From Avimonas intestinalis (GTDB lineage: Bacteria > Bacillota > Clostridia > Oscillospirales > Acutalibacteraceae): a stretch of DNA of 64,000 nt. Every line of letters begins with the position of its first letter. Within the stretch, counting starts at the first letter, position 1. The notes beneath the pieces are model-generated. The model did not search any database. It worked only from the letters and a program-made list of their open reading frames with translations, and was not told the DNA's origin. Shown in pieces: positions 17,060 through 25,996 of the stretch. A program made the position numbers and the translations under genes. The stretch is from NCBI GenBank assembly GCA_904380375.1, contig CAJFID010000018.1, positions 9,541-73,540 of the forward strand, given 5' to 3'.

Positions 17060-18379
17060 TTACTCAAGGAAGCCCTTGTAGTGCCGCATCATCATCTGGC
17101 TTTCCATCTGCTGGGTCGTCTCAAGCGCCACGCCGACCACGATCATGATCGAAGTACCGCCGAGCGCGAGGCCCTGCATACCGCTGGCCGCGCCGAAGAT
17201 GATCGGGAAGATCGCGATCACGCCGAGGCACAGCGCCCCGATCAGCGTAACCTTATTCAGCACGCGCTTGATGAAATCGACCGTCGGCTTGCCGGGGCGG
17301 TACCCGGGGATCACGCCGGAATTCTTGCGGAGATTATTGGACATCTCCAGCGGATTATACTGAATCGTCACATAGAAGAACGCAAAGGCGATAATCAGTA
17401 CAAAATAGATTGCGGCGTAAAGGATAGACGAGTAGTTAAAGATGTTGGTGACCGCCTGCCAAAAGCCGTTGTTCGGGAAGAAGCTGGCGATCATGCCGGG
17501 CAGGGATACAATCGCGGAGGCCAGGATGATCGGCATGACACCGGACATATTGACCTTAATCGGGATGTACGTATTCTGCCCGCCATACATTTTCCGGCCG
17601 ACCACGCGCTTCGCGTATTGGACCGGGATGCGGCGCTCCGCGTTGGTGATGAACACGATGAAAGCGATCATCAGCAGGAAGAGGATCAGGATGACCGGTA
17701 CCAGGATGACATACTTCATCCCGCCGGCACTGATGTTCTTGATGCCCGCCTCGTAGAAATACTGCCACAGCATCGCGGCGCCGTAGGGGATGCGGGAGAT
17801 AATGCCCGCGAACAGCAGGATCGAAATCCCGTTGCCGATGCCCTTTTCGTTGATCTGCTCGCCCAGCCACATCATCAGCGCCGAGCCGGCAGTAAAGCAC
17901 AGGACGATGACAATCGCGCCGAACCAGAGGCCAAAGCCGCTTTCCGCTTCGCTGACCAGTGCGCCGTACGAATTCTTTACCATGAAGTAGTACGCAACGC
18001 CGAGCAGCAGGCCAAGGCCGACGGTGGTGTAACGGGTGATCTGCCCCAGCTTTTTGCGGCCGGCTTCACCGTCCTTGGCCATCCGCTCCAGCGGGGGGAT
18101 GGCGACCGTCAGCAGCTGGATGATGATGCTGGCGTTGATGTACGGCGTGATCGACAGCGCGAAAATACTCGCGTTGGAAAAGCCGCCGCCGGACAGCAGG
18201 GTGAGATAATCCATCATCGTGCCGGTTGAGGACGAGGTCGCCTGTTGCAGCACCTCCGGATCCACAAAGGGGACCGTGATGGCGGAGCCGATGCGGAAAA
18301 TCAGGATGATAAACAGGGTATACAGAATCTTATGGCGCAGGTCGGTGATCTTCCATGCATTCCGTAGAATCTGAAACAC
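17060..18379 (-). CDS. secY: preprotein translocase subunit SecY
   Basis: The 439-residue channel protein has ten membrane spans, the N-terminal RHKILYTLFIILIFRIG segment and plug, and the cytoplasmic loops AGRKKLGQITRY and NLRKNSGVIPGYRPG that contact SecA and the ribosome. It starts one base after rplO ends, so the two are co-translated. A gap of 151 bases separates it from adk. Confidence 0.98.
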   Translation of the reverse strand: MFQILRNAWKITDLRHKILYTLFIILIFRIGSAITVPFVDPEVLQQATSSSTGTMMDYLTLLSGGGFSNASIFALSITPYINASIIIQLLTVAIPPLERMAKDGEAGRKKLGQITRYTTVGLGLLLGVAYYFMVKNSYGALVSEAESGFGLWFGAIVIVLCFTAGSALMMWLGEQINEKGIGNGISILLFAGIISRIPYGAAMLWQYFYEAGIKNISAGGMKYVILVPVILILFLLMIAFIVFITNAERRIPVQYAKRVVGRKMYGGQNTYIPIKVNMSGVMPIILASAIVSLPGMIASFFPNNGFWQAVTNIFNYSSILYAAIYFVLIIAFAFFYVTIQYNPLEMSNNLRKNSGVIPGYRPGKPTVDFIKRVLNKVTLIGALCLGVIAIFPIIFGAASGMQGLALGGTSIMIVVGVALETTQQMESQMMMRHYKGFLE

Positions 18380-18380
18380 C

Positions 18381-18821
18381 TCAGATCACCTCTGCTTTCC
18401 CGCCCGCGGCCTCGATTTTGGCTTTGGCCGCTTCAGAGAAAGCCGCGGCTTTGATAGTCAGCTTCTTTTGCACATCCCCGCTGCCGAGGATTTTGATCCC
18501 GTCATAGGTGTCTTTCACCAGGCCGGCGCCCTTCAGCACGTCGACGTCCACTACGGCGCCGTCCTCAAACGCGTTGAGGGAGCCCACGTTGACCGTCGCA
18601 TACCGCGTAGCGAAAATGTTGGTAAACCCTCTCTTCGGCACGCGTCTCTGCAAAGGCATCTGGCCGCCTTCAAACCCCGGGCGGATCCCGCGGCCGGCGC
18701 GCGCCTTTTGGCCCTTGTGGCCCTTACCGGCGGTTTTGCCCTGGCCGGAACCATGTCCACGGCCGATTCTTTTCGGTTCCCGGGTGGACCCCGGGGCCGG
18801 AGAAAGCTCATGCAGCTTCAT
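18381..18821 (-). CDS. rplO: 50S ribosomal protein L15
   Basis: The 146-residue protein has the Gly/Arg-rich extension (RIGRGHGSGQGKTAGKGHKG) that threads into 23S rRNA, and the globular domain with RRVPKRGFTN. It lies between rpmD and secY. Confidence 0.98.
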   Translation of the reverse strand: MKLHELSPAPGSTREPKRIGRGHGSGQGKTAGKGHKGQKARAGRGIRPGFEGGQMPLQRRVPKRGFTNIFATRYATVNVGSLNAFEDGAVVDVDVLKGAGLVKDTYDGIKILGSGDVQKKLTIKAAAFSEAAKAKIEAAGGKAEVI

Positions 18822-18848
18822 AATGTTCGCACCTCCTTGCTCGATTGC

Positions 18849-19046
18849 TTACGCTTCGGTTACCTTTATGAGGTGGATAATCTTGGCCACCTTGCCCTGA
18901 GTAGCGGCGTTATCCGGCTGGCTGGTGCAGTCGCCGATCTTCCGCAGGCCCAGAGACTCGGCGGTGGCGATCTGGTCTTTTTTGCTGCCGATCAGGCTCT
19001 TGACAAGCGTGATCTGCAAGGCGCCTGTTTTCGCCTTCTTTGCCAT
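18849..19046 (-). CDS. rpmD: 50S ribosomal protein L30
   Basis: The L30 product of 65 residues starts MAKKAKTGALQITLVKS; ATG 19046 lies 12 bases after AAAGGA, whereas ATG 19058 overlaps that site. Conserved SLIGSKKDQIATAESLGL and a basic surface are present. Its position after rpsE is canonical. Confidence 0.96.
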   Translation of the reverse strand: MAKKAKTGALQITLVKSLIGSKKDQIATAESLGLRKIGDCTSQPDNAATQGKVAKIIHLIKVTEA

Positions 19047-19113
19047 AGTTACGACCATTCCTTTCGTCTCGTCTCGGTCAGGCCCTGCCCGGCGGGCGGA
19101 GCCTCCAGCCCGT

Positions 19114-19614
19114 TCAGCCCAGGATCTCCTTGGCGGTCTTGCCGCGGATCGCCGCAGCCTGCTCCGCCGTGCGCAGCTGAGCCAGCCCGTTCATCGTGGC
19201 GTTGACCACGTTGTTGGGGTTGTTGGAGCGCAGCGCCTTGGTGCGGATATCCTTGATGCCGGCCGCTTCCACGACGGCGCGCACGGCGCCGCCGGCGATA
19301 ACGCCGGTACCGGGGGCGGCGGGCTTGAGCAGCACGCGGCCGGCCCCGAATTTGCCGATAACCTCATGCGGGATCGTGGTCCCCTTCAGAGAGATCTGGA
19401 TCAGGTTCTTTTTGGCGTCTTCAATGCCCTTGCGGATCGCGTCCGGCACTTCGCCGGCCTTGCCGAGGCCGAAGCCCACCAGCCCATTGCCGTCGCCCAC
19501 GACGACCAGCGCGGCGAATTTGAAGATCCGGCCGCCCTTAACCGTCTTGCTGACGCGGTTGATCGCGACAATGCGCTCTTTGAGTTCCATAGTCGATGCG
19601 TCAATTCTGGCCAA
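19114..19614 (-). CDS. rpsE: 30S ribosomal protein S5
   Basis: The 166-residue protein shapes the mRNA entry channel and affects fidelity. It has the dsRNA-binding-like N-terminal domain (LKERIVAINRVSKTVKGGR) and VVGDGNGLVGFGLGKAGEVP. It starts 20 bases after rplR ends. Confidence 0.98.
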   Translation of the reverse strand: MARIDASTMELKERIVAINRVSKTVKGGRIFKFAALVVVGDGNGLVGFGLGKAGEVPDAIRKGIEDAKKNLIQISLKGTTIPHEVIGKFGAGRVLLKPAAPGTGVIAGGAVRAVVEAAGIKDIRTKALRSNNPNNVVNATMNGLAQLRTAEQAAAIRGKTAKEILG

Positions 19615-19634
19615 AGTCTGTTTCCTCCCTTTCC

Positions 19635-19994
19635 TTAGAACTTGAGGCCGCCCTCGCGGGCGCCTTCGGCCAGCTCCTTGACGCGGCCGTGGTAGATATA
19701 GCCGCCGCGGTCGAAGACCACGTCGGTGATCCCCTTTTCAGCGGCGCGCTTGGCGATCATTTCGCCGACCTTTTTCGCGGCTTCCTTGTTCCCGCCGGTC
19801 ATGCCGAAATCCTTTTCGACGCTCGACGCAGCGACGAGCGTAACTCCCTTGACGTCATCAATAATCTGGGCATAGATGTGGTTGAGGGAGCGATACACGT
19901 TGAGGCGCGGACGTTCCGCGGTGCCGCTGACCTTGCCGCGCACACGGGTATGCCGGCGCAGACGGGCTTTGTTGCTGTCAGACTTGCTCACCAT
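19635..19994 (-). CDS. rplR: 50S ribosomal protein L18
   Basis: The 119-residue 5S-rRNA-binding protein shows RLRRHTRVRGKVSGTAERPR, LNVYRSLNHIYAQIIDD and the FDRGGYIYHGRVKELAEGAR tail. It sits between rplF and rpsE. Confidence 0.98.
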   Translation of the reverse strand: MVSKSDSNKARLRRHTRVRGKVSGTAERPRLNVYRSLNHIYAQIIDDVKGVTLVAASSVEKDFGMTGGNKEAAKKVGEMIAKRAAEKGITDVVFDRGGYIYHGRVKELAEGAREGGLKF

Positions 19995-20009
19995 GGATTT
20001 TCACTCTCC

Positions 20010-20558
20010 TTACTTCTTGCCCTTACCGCCGGTCTTGCCTTCCTTGCGGCGGATGACTTCATCGGTGTACTTGATGCCCTTGCCCTTATACGGCTCCGGC
20101 GGGCGCTTCTCGCGGACTTCCGCCGCGAACTGGCCGACCAGCTGCTTGTCGGGGCCGGAAATGATGATCTTGTTGGGGCCCGGCGCTTCAATCGTGATGC
20201 CCGGGATCTCGCTGACCACCACGGTGTGGCTGAAGCCCAGGTTCATGACAAGATCCTTGCCCTGCTTCTGCACACGGTAGCCGACGCCGTTGACGTCCAG
20301 CTCCTTCTTGAAGCCGTTGGTCACGCCCTCGACCATATTGGCGATGAGGGTGCGGGTCAGGCCGTGCAGCGCGCGGTTCTGCTTTTCGTCATCCGGGCGG
20401 GTCACGTGGACCATGCCGTCCTCCACGGTCACGGTCATGTTGGGGTGGACCTTCTGGGTCAGGGTCCCCTTCGCGCCTTTGACCGTCACGACGCCGTCTT
20501 CCACCTTGACGTCAACGCCGGCAGGGATGGCGATCGGTTTGCGTCCAATTCTAGACAT
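20010..20558 (-). CDS. rplF: 50S ribosomal protein L6
   Basis: The 182-residue protein begins MSRIGRKPIAIPAGV and ends with the EPYKGKGIKYTDEVIRRKEGK signature; two L6 repeats bind 23S rRNA near the GTPase centre. It is 15 bases upstream of rplR. Confidence 0.98.
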   Translation of the reverse strand: MSRIGRKPIAIPAGVDVKVEDGVVTVKGAKGTLTQKVHPNMTVTVEDGMVHVTRPDDEKQNRALHGLTRTLIANMVEGVTNGFKKELDVNGVGYRVQKQGKDLVMNLGFSHTVVVSEIPGITIEAPGPNKIIISGPDKQLVGQFAAEVREKRPPEPYKGKGIKYTDEVIRRKEGKTGGKGKK

Positions 20559-20573
20559 ATCTTTCCGCCCCCC

Positions 20574-20975
20574 TTACCATACAAAAGCCAGGACTTCGCC
20601 GCCCACATGCTCTTTGCGCGCCTGCTTGTCGGTCATGACGCCCTTAGAGGTGGAAACAATGGCGGTGCCGATGCCCTTCATGACCTTCGGCATGTCCTCG
20701 CTGCTCGAATAGATGCGCAGGCCGGGCTTGGAAACGCGGCGCAGGCCCATGAGGACCGGGGCCTTTGAAGGGCCCTGGTACTTCAGGACGATGCGGATGG
20801 TGCCCTGCTTGTCATCCTCAATTACGTTGTAGCTTTTTACATATCCCTCGTCAACAAGAATCTGGGCAATAGCCTTCTTCATGTTGGAAGCGGGGATATC
20901 CACCGAATCGTGCTTGGCCGAATTCGCGTTGCGGATTCTCGTGAGCATATCCGCGATGGTATCGGTGATCTGCAT
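20574..20975 (-). CDS. rpsH: 30S ribosomal protein S8
   Basis: The 133-residue protein begins with ITDTIADMLTRIRNAN and ends with STSKGVMTDKQARKEHVGGE. S8 is a known spc-operon autoregulator in enteric bacteria; whether that holds here is not visible. It lies between rpsN and rplF. Confidence 0.98.
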   Translation of the reverse strand: MQITDTIADMLTRIRNANSAKHDSVDIPASNMKKAIAQILVDEGYVKSYNVIEDDKQGTIRIVLKYQGPSKAPVLMGLRRVSKPGLRIYSSSEDMPKVMKGIGTAIVSTSKGVMTDKQARKEHVGGEVLAFVW

Positions 20976-21002
20976 TCCGTCAACCTCCTTTAAGCTATTG
21001 CT

Positions 21003-21188
21003 TTACCAGCTGGCCTTCCGCACGCCGGGGATCTGGCCCTTGTAAGCCAGCTCTCTGAAGCAGATACGGCAAATGCCGTATTTGCGCAGATAGGCGTGGG
21101 GACGGCCGCAGATTTTGCAGCGGTTGTAAGCCTGGGTGGAATACTTCGGCTTCCTCTGCTGCTTGAGCTTCATACTCGTTTTTGCCAC
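21003..21188 (-). CDS. rpsN: 30S ribosomal protein S14 type Z
   Basis: The 61-residue short S14 carries the zinc site CKIC with CRIC 16 residues later. This C+ form is the usual one in Firmicutes. It lies 15 bases from rplE. Confidence 0.98.
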   Translation of the reverse strand: MAKTSMKLKQQRKPKYSTQAYNRCKICGRPHAYLRKYGICRICFRELAYKGQIPGVRKASW

Positions 21189-21203
21189 GGTGTTTCCCCC
21201 TCC

Positions 21204-21743
21204 TTATTTCGCGAACGGAGCGCCCATCAGGCTGAGCAGCTCGCGGGCTTCCTCGTCGGTATTGGCGGTGGTGACAAAGCAGATGTCCATGCCGCGCACC
21301 TTATCAATCTTGTCGTAGTCGATTTCCGGGAAGATGAGCTGTTCCTTCAGGCCCATGTTGTAGTTGCCGCGCCCGTCAAAGGAATTCGCGTTGATCCCGC
21401 GGAAGTCGCGCACACGGGGGAGGGCGACGTTAAACAGGCGGTCCAGGAACTCATACATGCGCTCGCCGCGCAGGGTCACCTTGGCGCCGATGTTCATGCC
21501 TTCGCGCAGCTTAAAGTTCGCGACGGATTTCTTGGCTTTGCAGACGACCGGGCGCTGGCCGGTGATCGCGGCAAGATCCGCCATGATGGCGTCAATGACC
21601 TTGGCGTTGTCGCGCGCTTCGCCGCAGCCGACGTTGATCACGATCTTGTCCAGCTTCGGGATCTGCATCACGCTCTTATAGTTGAACTTCTTCATGAGCG
21701 CGGGGGCGACGTCCTTTTTATAGTAGTCCATCAGTCTGGCCAT
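21204..21743 (-). CDS. rplE: 50S ribosomal protein L5
   Basis: The 179-residue 5S-binding protein has the start MARLMDYYKKDVAPALMKKF, KKSVANFKLREG and DICFVTTANTDEEARELL. Length and neighbours (rplX, rpsN) are canonical. Confidence 0.98.
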   Translation of the reverse strand: MARLMDYYKKDVAPALMKKFNYKSVMQIPKLDKIVINVGCGEARDNAKVIDAIMADLAAITGQRPVVCKAKKSVANFKLREGMNIGAKVTLRGERMYEFLDRLFNVALPRVRDFRGINANSFDGRGNYNMGLKEQLIFPEIDYDKIDKVRGMDICFVTTANTDEEARELLSLMGAPFAK

Positions 21744-21757
21744 TTGCTATAACCTCC

Positions 21758-22075
21758 TTACAGCGCTTCGCCGCAGCGCTTGCAGATACGGGACTTCGTG
21801 CCGTCGGCGAACTTTTTATGGCCGACCCGCGCCGGCTTGTTGCAATGGGGGCAGATAACCATGACCTTGGAGGCATACATCGCGCCGGCCGATTCCACAA
21901 TCCCGCCGGGATCGCCCATCTTGCGGGGCTTGACATGCTTTTTGACCATGTTGCGCCCTTCGACGATGACCTTGCCTTCCTTGGGGCTGACTTCCAGCAC
22001 CTTGCCCTTTTTGCCGCGGTCGTCACCGCTGATAATCAGGACGGTATCGTCCTTTTTGACATGCATCTTACTCAT
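21758..22075 (-). CDS. rplX: 50S ribosomal protein L24
   Basis: The KOW protein MSKMHVKKDDTVLIISGDD has 105 residues from ATG 22075, which follows GGGAGG at seven bases; the longer MMGGAK start lies inside the ribosome binding site. It has a four-cysteine zinc pattern at the end (CPHC and CKRC) that many L24 proteins lack. L24 starts 50S assembly. Confidence 0.97.
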   Translation of the reverse strand: MSKMHVKKDDTVLIISGDDRGKKGKVLEVSPKEGKVIVEGRNMVKKHVKPRKMGDPGGIVESAGAMYASKVMVICPHCNKPARVGHKKFADGTKSRICKRCGEAL

Positions 22076-22089
22076 TTTGGCGCCTCCCA

Positions 22090-22458
22090 TCAAAGCACTT
22101 CGGGGGCAAGGCTCAGGATTTTGAGATAATCCTTTTCACGGAGCTCTCTCGCCACCGGGCCAAAAATACGGGTGCCCCTCGGGTTCTTGTCATCACGGAT
22201 AATGACGGCCGCATTCTCGTCAAAACGGATGTAGGTGCCGTCCTCGCGGCGCACGCCCTTGGCCGAACGGACCACGACGGCCTTGACGACATCGCCTTTT
22301 TTTACAACGCCGCCGGGTGCTGCTTTCTTGACGGAAGCAACCACCACGTCGCCGATATTCGCATACCTTCTGCCGGAGCCACCCAGGACGCGGATGCACA
22401 TGAGTTCCTTCGCGCCGGTGTTGTCGGCAACCTTGAGGTAGGTCTGCTGTTGAATCAC
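22090..22458 (-). CDS. rplN: 50S ribosomal protein L14
   Basis: The 122-residue protein has MIQQQTYLKVADNTGAKELM and the signature around GVRREDGTYIRFDENAAV. It bridges the subunits near L19. It lies between rpsQ and rplX. Confidence 0.98.
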   Translation of the reverse strand: MIQQQTYLKVADNTGAKELMCIRVLGGSGRRYANIGDVVVASVKKAAPGGVVKKGDVVKAVVVRSAKGVRREDGTYIRFDENAAVIIRDDKNPRGTRIFGPVARELREKDYLKILSLAPEVL

Positions 22459-22487
22459 AGGTTGTTCCTCCTTTCAGTAAAGCCGAC

Positions 22488-22745
22488 TTACTTGGCCTTC
22501 TCAATGATGTTGGCTACGCGCCATCTCTTGTCCTTGGACAGGGGGCGGGTCTCCATGACGAGCACGCGGTCGCCCGCCTTGCACTCGTTATTCTCATCAT
22601 GCGCCTTCAGCTTCACCGTACGCTTGACAATCTTTTTATACAGCGGATGGCGGACATTGTCCTCAATCGCGACCACGACGGTCTTATCCATCTTGTCGCT
22701 GACAACGGTGCCGGTTCTGGTCTTTCTCAGGTTCCGATCGCTCAC
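22488..22745 (-). CDS. rpsQ: 30S ribosomal protein S17
   Basis: The 85-residue OB-fold protein has KTRTGTVVSDKMDKTVVVAI and ends with LSKDKRWRVANIIEKAK. It binds the 16S 5' domain and is placed after rpmC. Confidence 0.98.
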   Translation of the reverse strand: MSDRNLRKTRTGTVVSDKMDKTVVVAIEDNVRHPLYKKIVKRTVKLKAHDENNECKAGDRVLVMETRPLSKDKRWRVANIIEKAK

Positions 22746-22763
22746 GTTTCACTCCTCCTTCCG

Positions 22764-22979
22764 TTACGCCTGCGCGCCGCTCTTGATCTCGTTCTCGCGG
22801 ACAATCGTCTTGATGATCGCGATCTCCTTCTTGACGGCTTTCAGGCGCATCGGGTTATCGAGCTGATTGATCGCGTGTTGGAAACGCAGGTTGAACAGCT
22901 CCTGCTTGAGGTCCTTGAGCCTGTTCTGGAGCTCCGTATCGTTCAGTTCGCGGATTTTTTCGATTTCTGTGCTCTTCAT
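22764..22979 (-). CDS. rpmC: 50S ribosomal protein L29
   Basis: The 71-residue helical hairpin protein at the tunnel exit shows ELNDTELQNRLKDLKQELFN and MRLKAVKKEIAIIKTIVRE. Its start overlaps the rplP stop in an ATGA arrangement at 22976-22979, indicating translational coupling. Confidence 0.97.
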   Translation of the reverse strand: MKSTEIEKIRELNDTELQNRLKDLKQELFNLRFQHAINQLDNPMRLKAVKKEIAIIKTIVRENEIKSGAQA

Positions 22980-23428
22980 GCCTGCTCACCACCCGTTTCT
23001 TCCGAACCGGCCGCATCCTGATCGGCCTTCTTGACGAATTTGCACTTGATGGGCAGCTTGTTCGCTGCAAGTCTCAACGCTTCGCGGGCGATTTCCTCGG
23101 AAACGCCGCTGATCTCAAACATCACGCGGCCGGGCTTGACCACGGCCACCCAATACTCCGGCGAACCTTTACCGGAACCCATGCGGGTCTCGGCCGGCTT
23201 CTCGGTAATGGGCTTGTCGGGGAAAATCTTGATCCATACCTGGCCGCCGCGCTTGATATAACGGGTCATGGCGACACGGGCGGCTTCAATCTGATTGGAG
23301 GAGATCCACGCGGGCTCCAGGGCCTGCAGGCCGTATTCGCCGTAATTGACCTTGTTGCCGCGGGTCGCTTTACCGGTCAGGCGCCCGCGATGGACGCGGC
23401 GGTATTTCACTCTCTTCGGTAACAGCAT
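22976..23428 (-). CDS. rplP: 50S ribosomal protein L16
   Basis: The 150-residue protein from ATG 23428 begins MLLPKRVKYRRVHRGRLTGK and carries the GSGKGSPEYWVAVVKPGRVM signature at the A/P-site elbow. It overlaps the rpsC stop by one base (TAATG) and rpmC by four. The C-terminal tail is somewhat longer and more acidic than usual. Confidence 0.97.
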   Translation of the reverse strand: MLLPKRVKYRRVHRGRLTGKATRGNKVNYGEYGLQALEPAWISSNQIEAARVAMTRYIKRGGQVWIKIFPDKPITEKPAETRMGSGKGSPEYWVAVVKPGRVMFEISGVSEEIAREALRLAANKLPIKCKFVKKADQDAAGSEETGGEQA

Positions 23429-24093
23429 TACTTGTTGCCTCCTTCCCGACGGGGCTTGGCAGCAGCGCCGAGAACCTCGCCGCGGTAGATCCACACCTTC
23501 ACGCCGATGCGGCCGTAGGTGGTGTTCGCCTCGGCAAAGCCGTAGTCGATATCGGCGCGCAGGGTCTGCAGCGGGATGGTGCCTTCATGGTACTGCTCGG
23601 TACGGGCGATTTCCGCGCCGTTCAGGCGGCCGGACACCTGGGTCTTAATGCCCTTGGCGCCGAGCTTCATCGCACGGCCGATGCACTGCTTCATCGCGCG
23701 GCGGAAGGACGTGCGCTTCTCAAGCTGGGCGGCGATGTTCTCCGCCACCAGCTGGGCGTTGACGTCGGGGCTGCGCACCTCTACGATGTTGATCAGGGTG
23801 GGCTTGCCCAGCATCTTCTCGCACTGCTTGCGCAGCTTCTCGATTTCCGCGCCGCCCTTGCCGATGACGATGCCGGGCTTGGCGCAGTGGATATTCACGC
23901 GCACGCGGGACGCGTCGCGTTCGATTTCAATTTTCGGCACGCCGGCGGCGTACAGGGTCTTCTTGAGGAATTTACGAAGGTTGTAGTCGGACACGATGGT
24001 GTCGCCGAACTCGCTGTCCTTAACAAACCAGCGGGAATCCCAGTCCTTGATCACGCCGACGCGAAGGCCGTGGGGATTAATCTTCTGTCCCAT
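23428..24093 (-). CDS. rpsC: 30S ribosomal protein S3
   Basis: The 221-residue protein starts MGQKINPHGLRVGVIKDWDS, has a KH domain with GIVIGKGGAEIEKLR and the C-terminal signature GAEIARTEQYHEGTIPLQTL. It lines the mRNA entry site. It lies 15 bases from rplV. Confidence 0.98.
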   Translation of the reverse strand: MGQKINPHGLRVGVIKDWDSRWFVKDSEFGDTIVSDYNLRKFLKKTLYAAGVPKIEIERDASRVRVNIHCAKPGIVIGKGGAEIEKLRKQCEKMLGKPTLINIVEVRSPDVNAQLVAENIAAQLEKRTSFRRAMKQCIGRAMKLGAKGIKTQVSGRLNGAEIARTEQYHEGTIPLQTLRADIDYGFAEANTTYGRIGVKVWIYRGEVLGAAAKPRREGGNK

Positions 24094-24108
24094 AATTTAC
24101 CTCCTCCA

Positions 24109-24441
24109 TTACTCTTTTTCCTTGAGCACAAGGGTGATATGGCTGGTTCTCTTATTGATGCGGTAGGCGCGACCCTGGGCTCTCGGACGGATTCTCTTGA
24201 GGATGGGGCCGGGGCAGACAAAGCATTCGGAAACATAGAGGCCGCTGACATCCATGTTCTTATTCTCTGCGTTGGCCGCCGCCGATTTGAGCAGCTTCTC
24301 AAGATACTCGCAGGCGGCCTTGGGGGTGTTGCGTACAGTCGCGAGGGCGACGTCAACCGGCTTGTTGCGGATGAGGTCGAGAACGATCTGCACTTTGCGG
24401 GGGGAAATACGGGCGTACTTTACCATTGCCCTTGCTTCCAT
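24109..24441 (-). CDS. rplV: 50S ribosomal protein L22
   Basis: The 110-residue protein has MVKYARISPRKVQIVLDLI in its N-terminal half and a beta-hairpin that lines the peptide tunnel near GPILKRIRPRAQGRAYRI. It lies between rpsS and rpsC. Confidence 0.98.
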   Translation of the reverse strand: MEARAMVKYARISPRKVQIVLDLIRNKPVDVALATVRNTPKAACEYLEKLLKSAAANAENKNMDVSGLYVSECFVCPGPILKRIRPRAQGRAYRINKRTSHITLVLKEKE

Positions 24442-24464
24442 GACGTTTCTCTCCTTTCCGCCGC

Positions 24465-24743
24465 TTAACGGTTGTTGGACGTTTTGGAACCGGCATGGCC
24501 CCGGAAGGTCCGCGTAGGGGCAAACTCGCCGAGTTTATGCCCGACCATGTCCTCGGTGATGTATACCGGCACGTGCTTGCGGCCGTCGTGGACGGCGATG
24601 GTGTGGCCCACGAAATCCGGGAAAATGGTGGACGCGCGGCTCCAGGTCTTCAGGATGCGCTTCTCACCGGTCTTGTTCATCTCCTGAATCCTTTTCAACA
24701 GCACGGGCTGTACGAAAGGACCCTTCTTTACGCTTCTGCTCAT
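24465..24743 (-). CDS. rpsS: 30S ribosomal protein S19
   Basis: The 92-residue head protein starts MSRSVKKGPFV and has the signature HNG-like KHVPVYITEDMVGHKLGEF with TRTFRGH. It contacts S13 and the A-site finger. It sits 21 bases from rplB. Confidence 0.98.
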   Translation of the reverse strand: MSRSVKKGPFVQPVLLKRIQEMNKTGEKRILKTWSRASTIFPDFVGHTIAVHDGRKHVPVYITEDMVGHKLGEFAPTRTFRGHAGSKTSNNR

Positions 24744-24764
24744 AAATAATGAATCTCCTTTCGC

Positions 24765-25598
24765 TTACTTGCTGTTGCGGCGCTTGACAATGAACTTGTC
24801 CGAACGGTTGTGGTGCTTGCGGGTCTTATACCCCAACGCGGGCTTGCCCCACGGGGTGACCGGGCCCGGACGGCCGATCGGGGATTTGCCTTCGCCGCCG
24901 CCGTGCGGGTGGTCGCAGGGGTTCATAACCGAACCGCGCACCGTCGGGCGCCAGCCCATATGGCGCTTGCGGCCAGCCTTGCCGACCTTGACGTTCTCAT
25001 GGTCCACGTTGCCGACCTGGCCGACGGTGGCCATGCAGTTCAGCGGCACATACCGCATCTCGCCGGAGGGCAGACGGACCAGTGCCATATTGTTTTCCTT
25101 ACCCATCAGCTGGGCCATCACGCCGGCGCTGCGGGCCAGCTGCGCGCCCTTGCCCGGGTAGAGCTCCACATTGTGGATAAAGGTACCGGTCGGGATCGCA
25201 GACAGCGGCAGGGCGTTGCCCGGCTTGATGTCGGCGCCCGCGCCGGAAACAACGGTATCCCCCACTTTGAGGCCCTGGGGCGCCACGATGTAGCGCTTCT
25301 CGCCGTCCTCATACTGCACCAGCGCGATGTGGGCGCTGCGGTTGGGGTCGTACTCAAGGGTCAGCACCGTCGCCGGCATGTCGACCTTGTTGCGCTTGAA
25401 GTCGATGATGCGGTACTTGCGGCGGTGCCCGCCGCCGCGGTGGCGGACGGTGATGCGGCCGTAGCTGTTGCGGCCGGCGTTCTTATTCAGCGGGGCCAGC
25501 AGGCTTTTTTCCGGGCCGCCCTTGGACAGCTCGCTGTAATCGGTGACCGACATGTTGCGGCGTCCAGGGGTGGTCGGTTTATAAAATTTAATCGCCAT
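24765..25598 (-). CDS. rplB: 50S ribosomal protein L2
   Basis: The 277-residue protein starts MAIKFYKPTTPGRRNMSVTD at ATG 25598; the longer reading frame upstream has no ribosome binding site. It contains the peptidyl-transferase-proximal signature VMNPCDHPHGGGEGKSPIGR near residue 222. The gap of 107 bases to rplW is larger than most spacings in this operon. Confidence 0.98.
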   Translation of the reverse strand: MAIKFYKPTTPGRRNMSVTDYSELSKGGPEKSLLAPLNKNAGRNSYGRITVRHRGGGHRRKYRIIDFKRNKVDMPATVLTLEYDPNRSAHIALVQYEDGEKRYIVAPQGLKVGDTVVSGAGADIKPGNALPLSAIPTGTFIHNVELYPGKGAQLARSAGVMAQLMGKENNMALVRLPSGEMRYVPLNCMATVGQVGNVDHENVKVGKAGRKRHMGWRPTVRGSVMNPCDHPHGGGEGKSPIGRPGPVTPWGKPALGYKTRKHHNRSDKFIVKRRNSK

Positions 25599-25705
25599 TG
25601 TTCGACTCACTCTCCTAAATCTTGGCTTTGCGGGGCGTCGCCAACGCCCCATACGTTGCCCGGATCCAAACGACCCGTCGGGTTTGGCGGCCCTGTCCTC
25701 TTCGC

Positions 25706-25996
25706 TTAGAACAGGCCGTCAAAGAACTCGATGGTCTTCGAGTCAGGGGTCAGGGTGACGACCGCCTTTTTCCAGGACGGGGTGTACCCTTCGTAACGGC
25801 CCTGACGGCGTTTGCGGCCCTTCATGCTGATGGTGTTGACCTTGGCGACCTTGACGCCGAAGATTTCGGCCACCGCGCGGGCGATCTCGATTTTGTTGGC
25901 TTCCTTCGCCACCTTAAAGGTGTACTTCTTCTCCGCGAGGGCGGACACCGACTTTTCGGTGACGACAGGGGCCAGGATAATGTCCCGAGCTTCCAT
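25706..25996 (-). CDS. rplW: 50S ribosomal protein L23
   Basis: The 96-residue protein (MEARDIILAPVVTEKSVSAL, KRRQGRYEGYTPSWKKAVV) docks trigger factor, SRP and SecY at the tunnel exit. Its ATG overlaps the rplD stop by one base (TAATG), so the two are coupled. Confidence 0.98.
   Translation of the reverse strand: MEARDIILAPVVTEKSVSALAEKKYTFKVAKEANKIEIARAVAEIFGVKVAKVNTISMKGRKRRQGRYEGYTPSWKKAVVTLTPDSKTIEFFDGLF

Noticed and set aside
16583..18229. 548-codon open frame on the plus strand opposite adk and secY
   Set aside because: It mirrors the codon structure of conserved minus-strand genes in high-GC DNA, has no ribosome binding site and shows His/Asp/Arg-rich nonsense composition.
19596..20768. 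390-codon plus-strand open frame across rplR, rplF and rpsH
   Set aside because: Antisense shadow of ribosomal genes with no family features.
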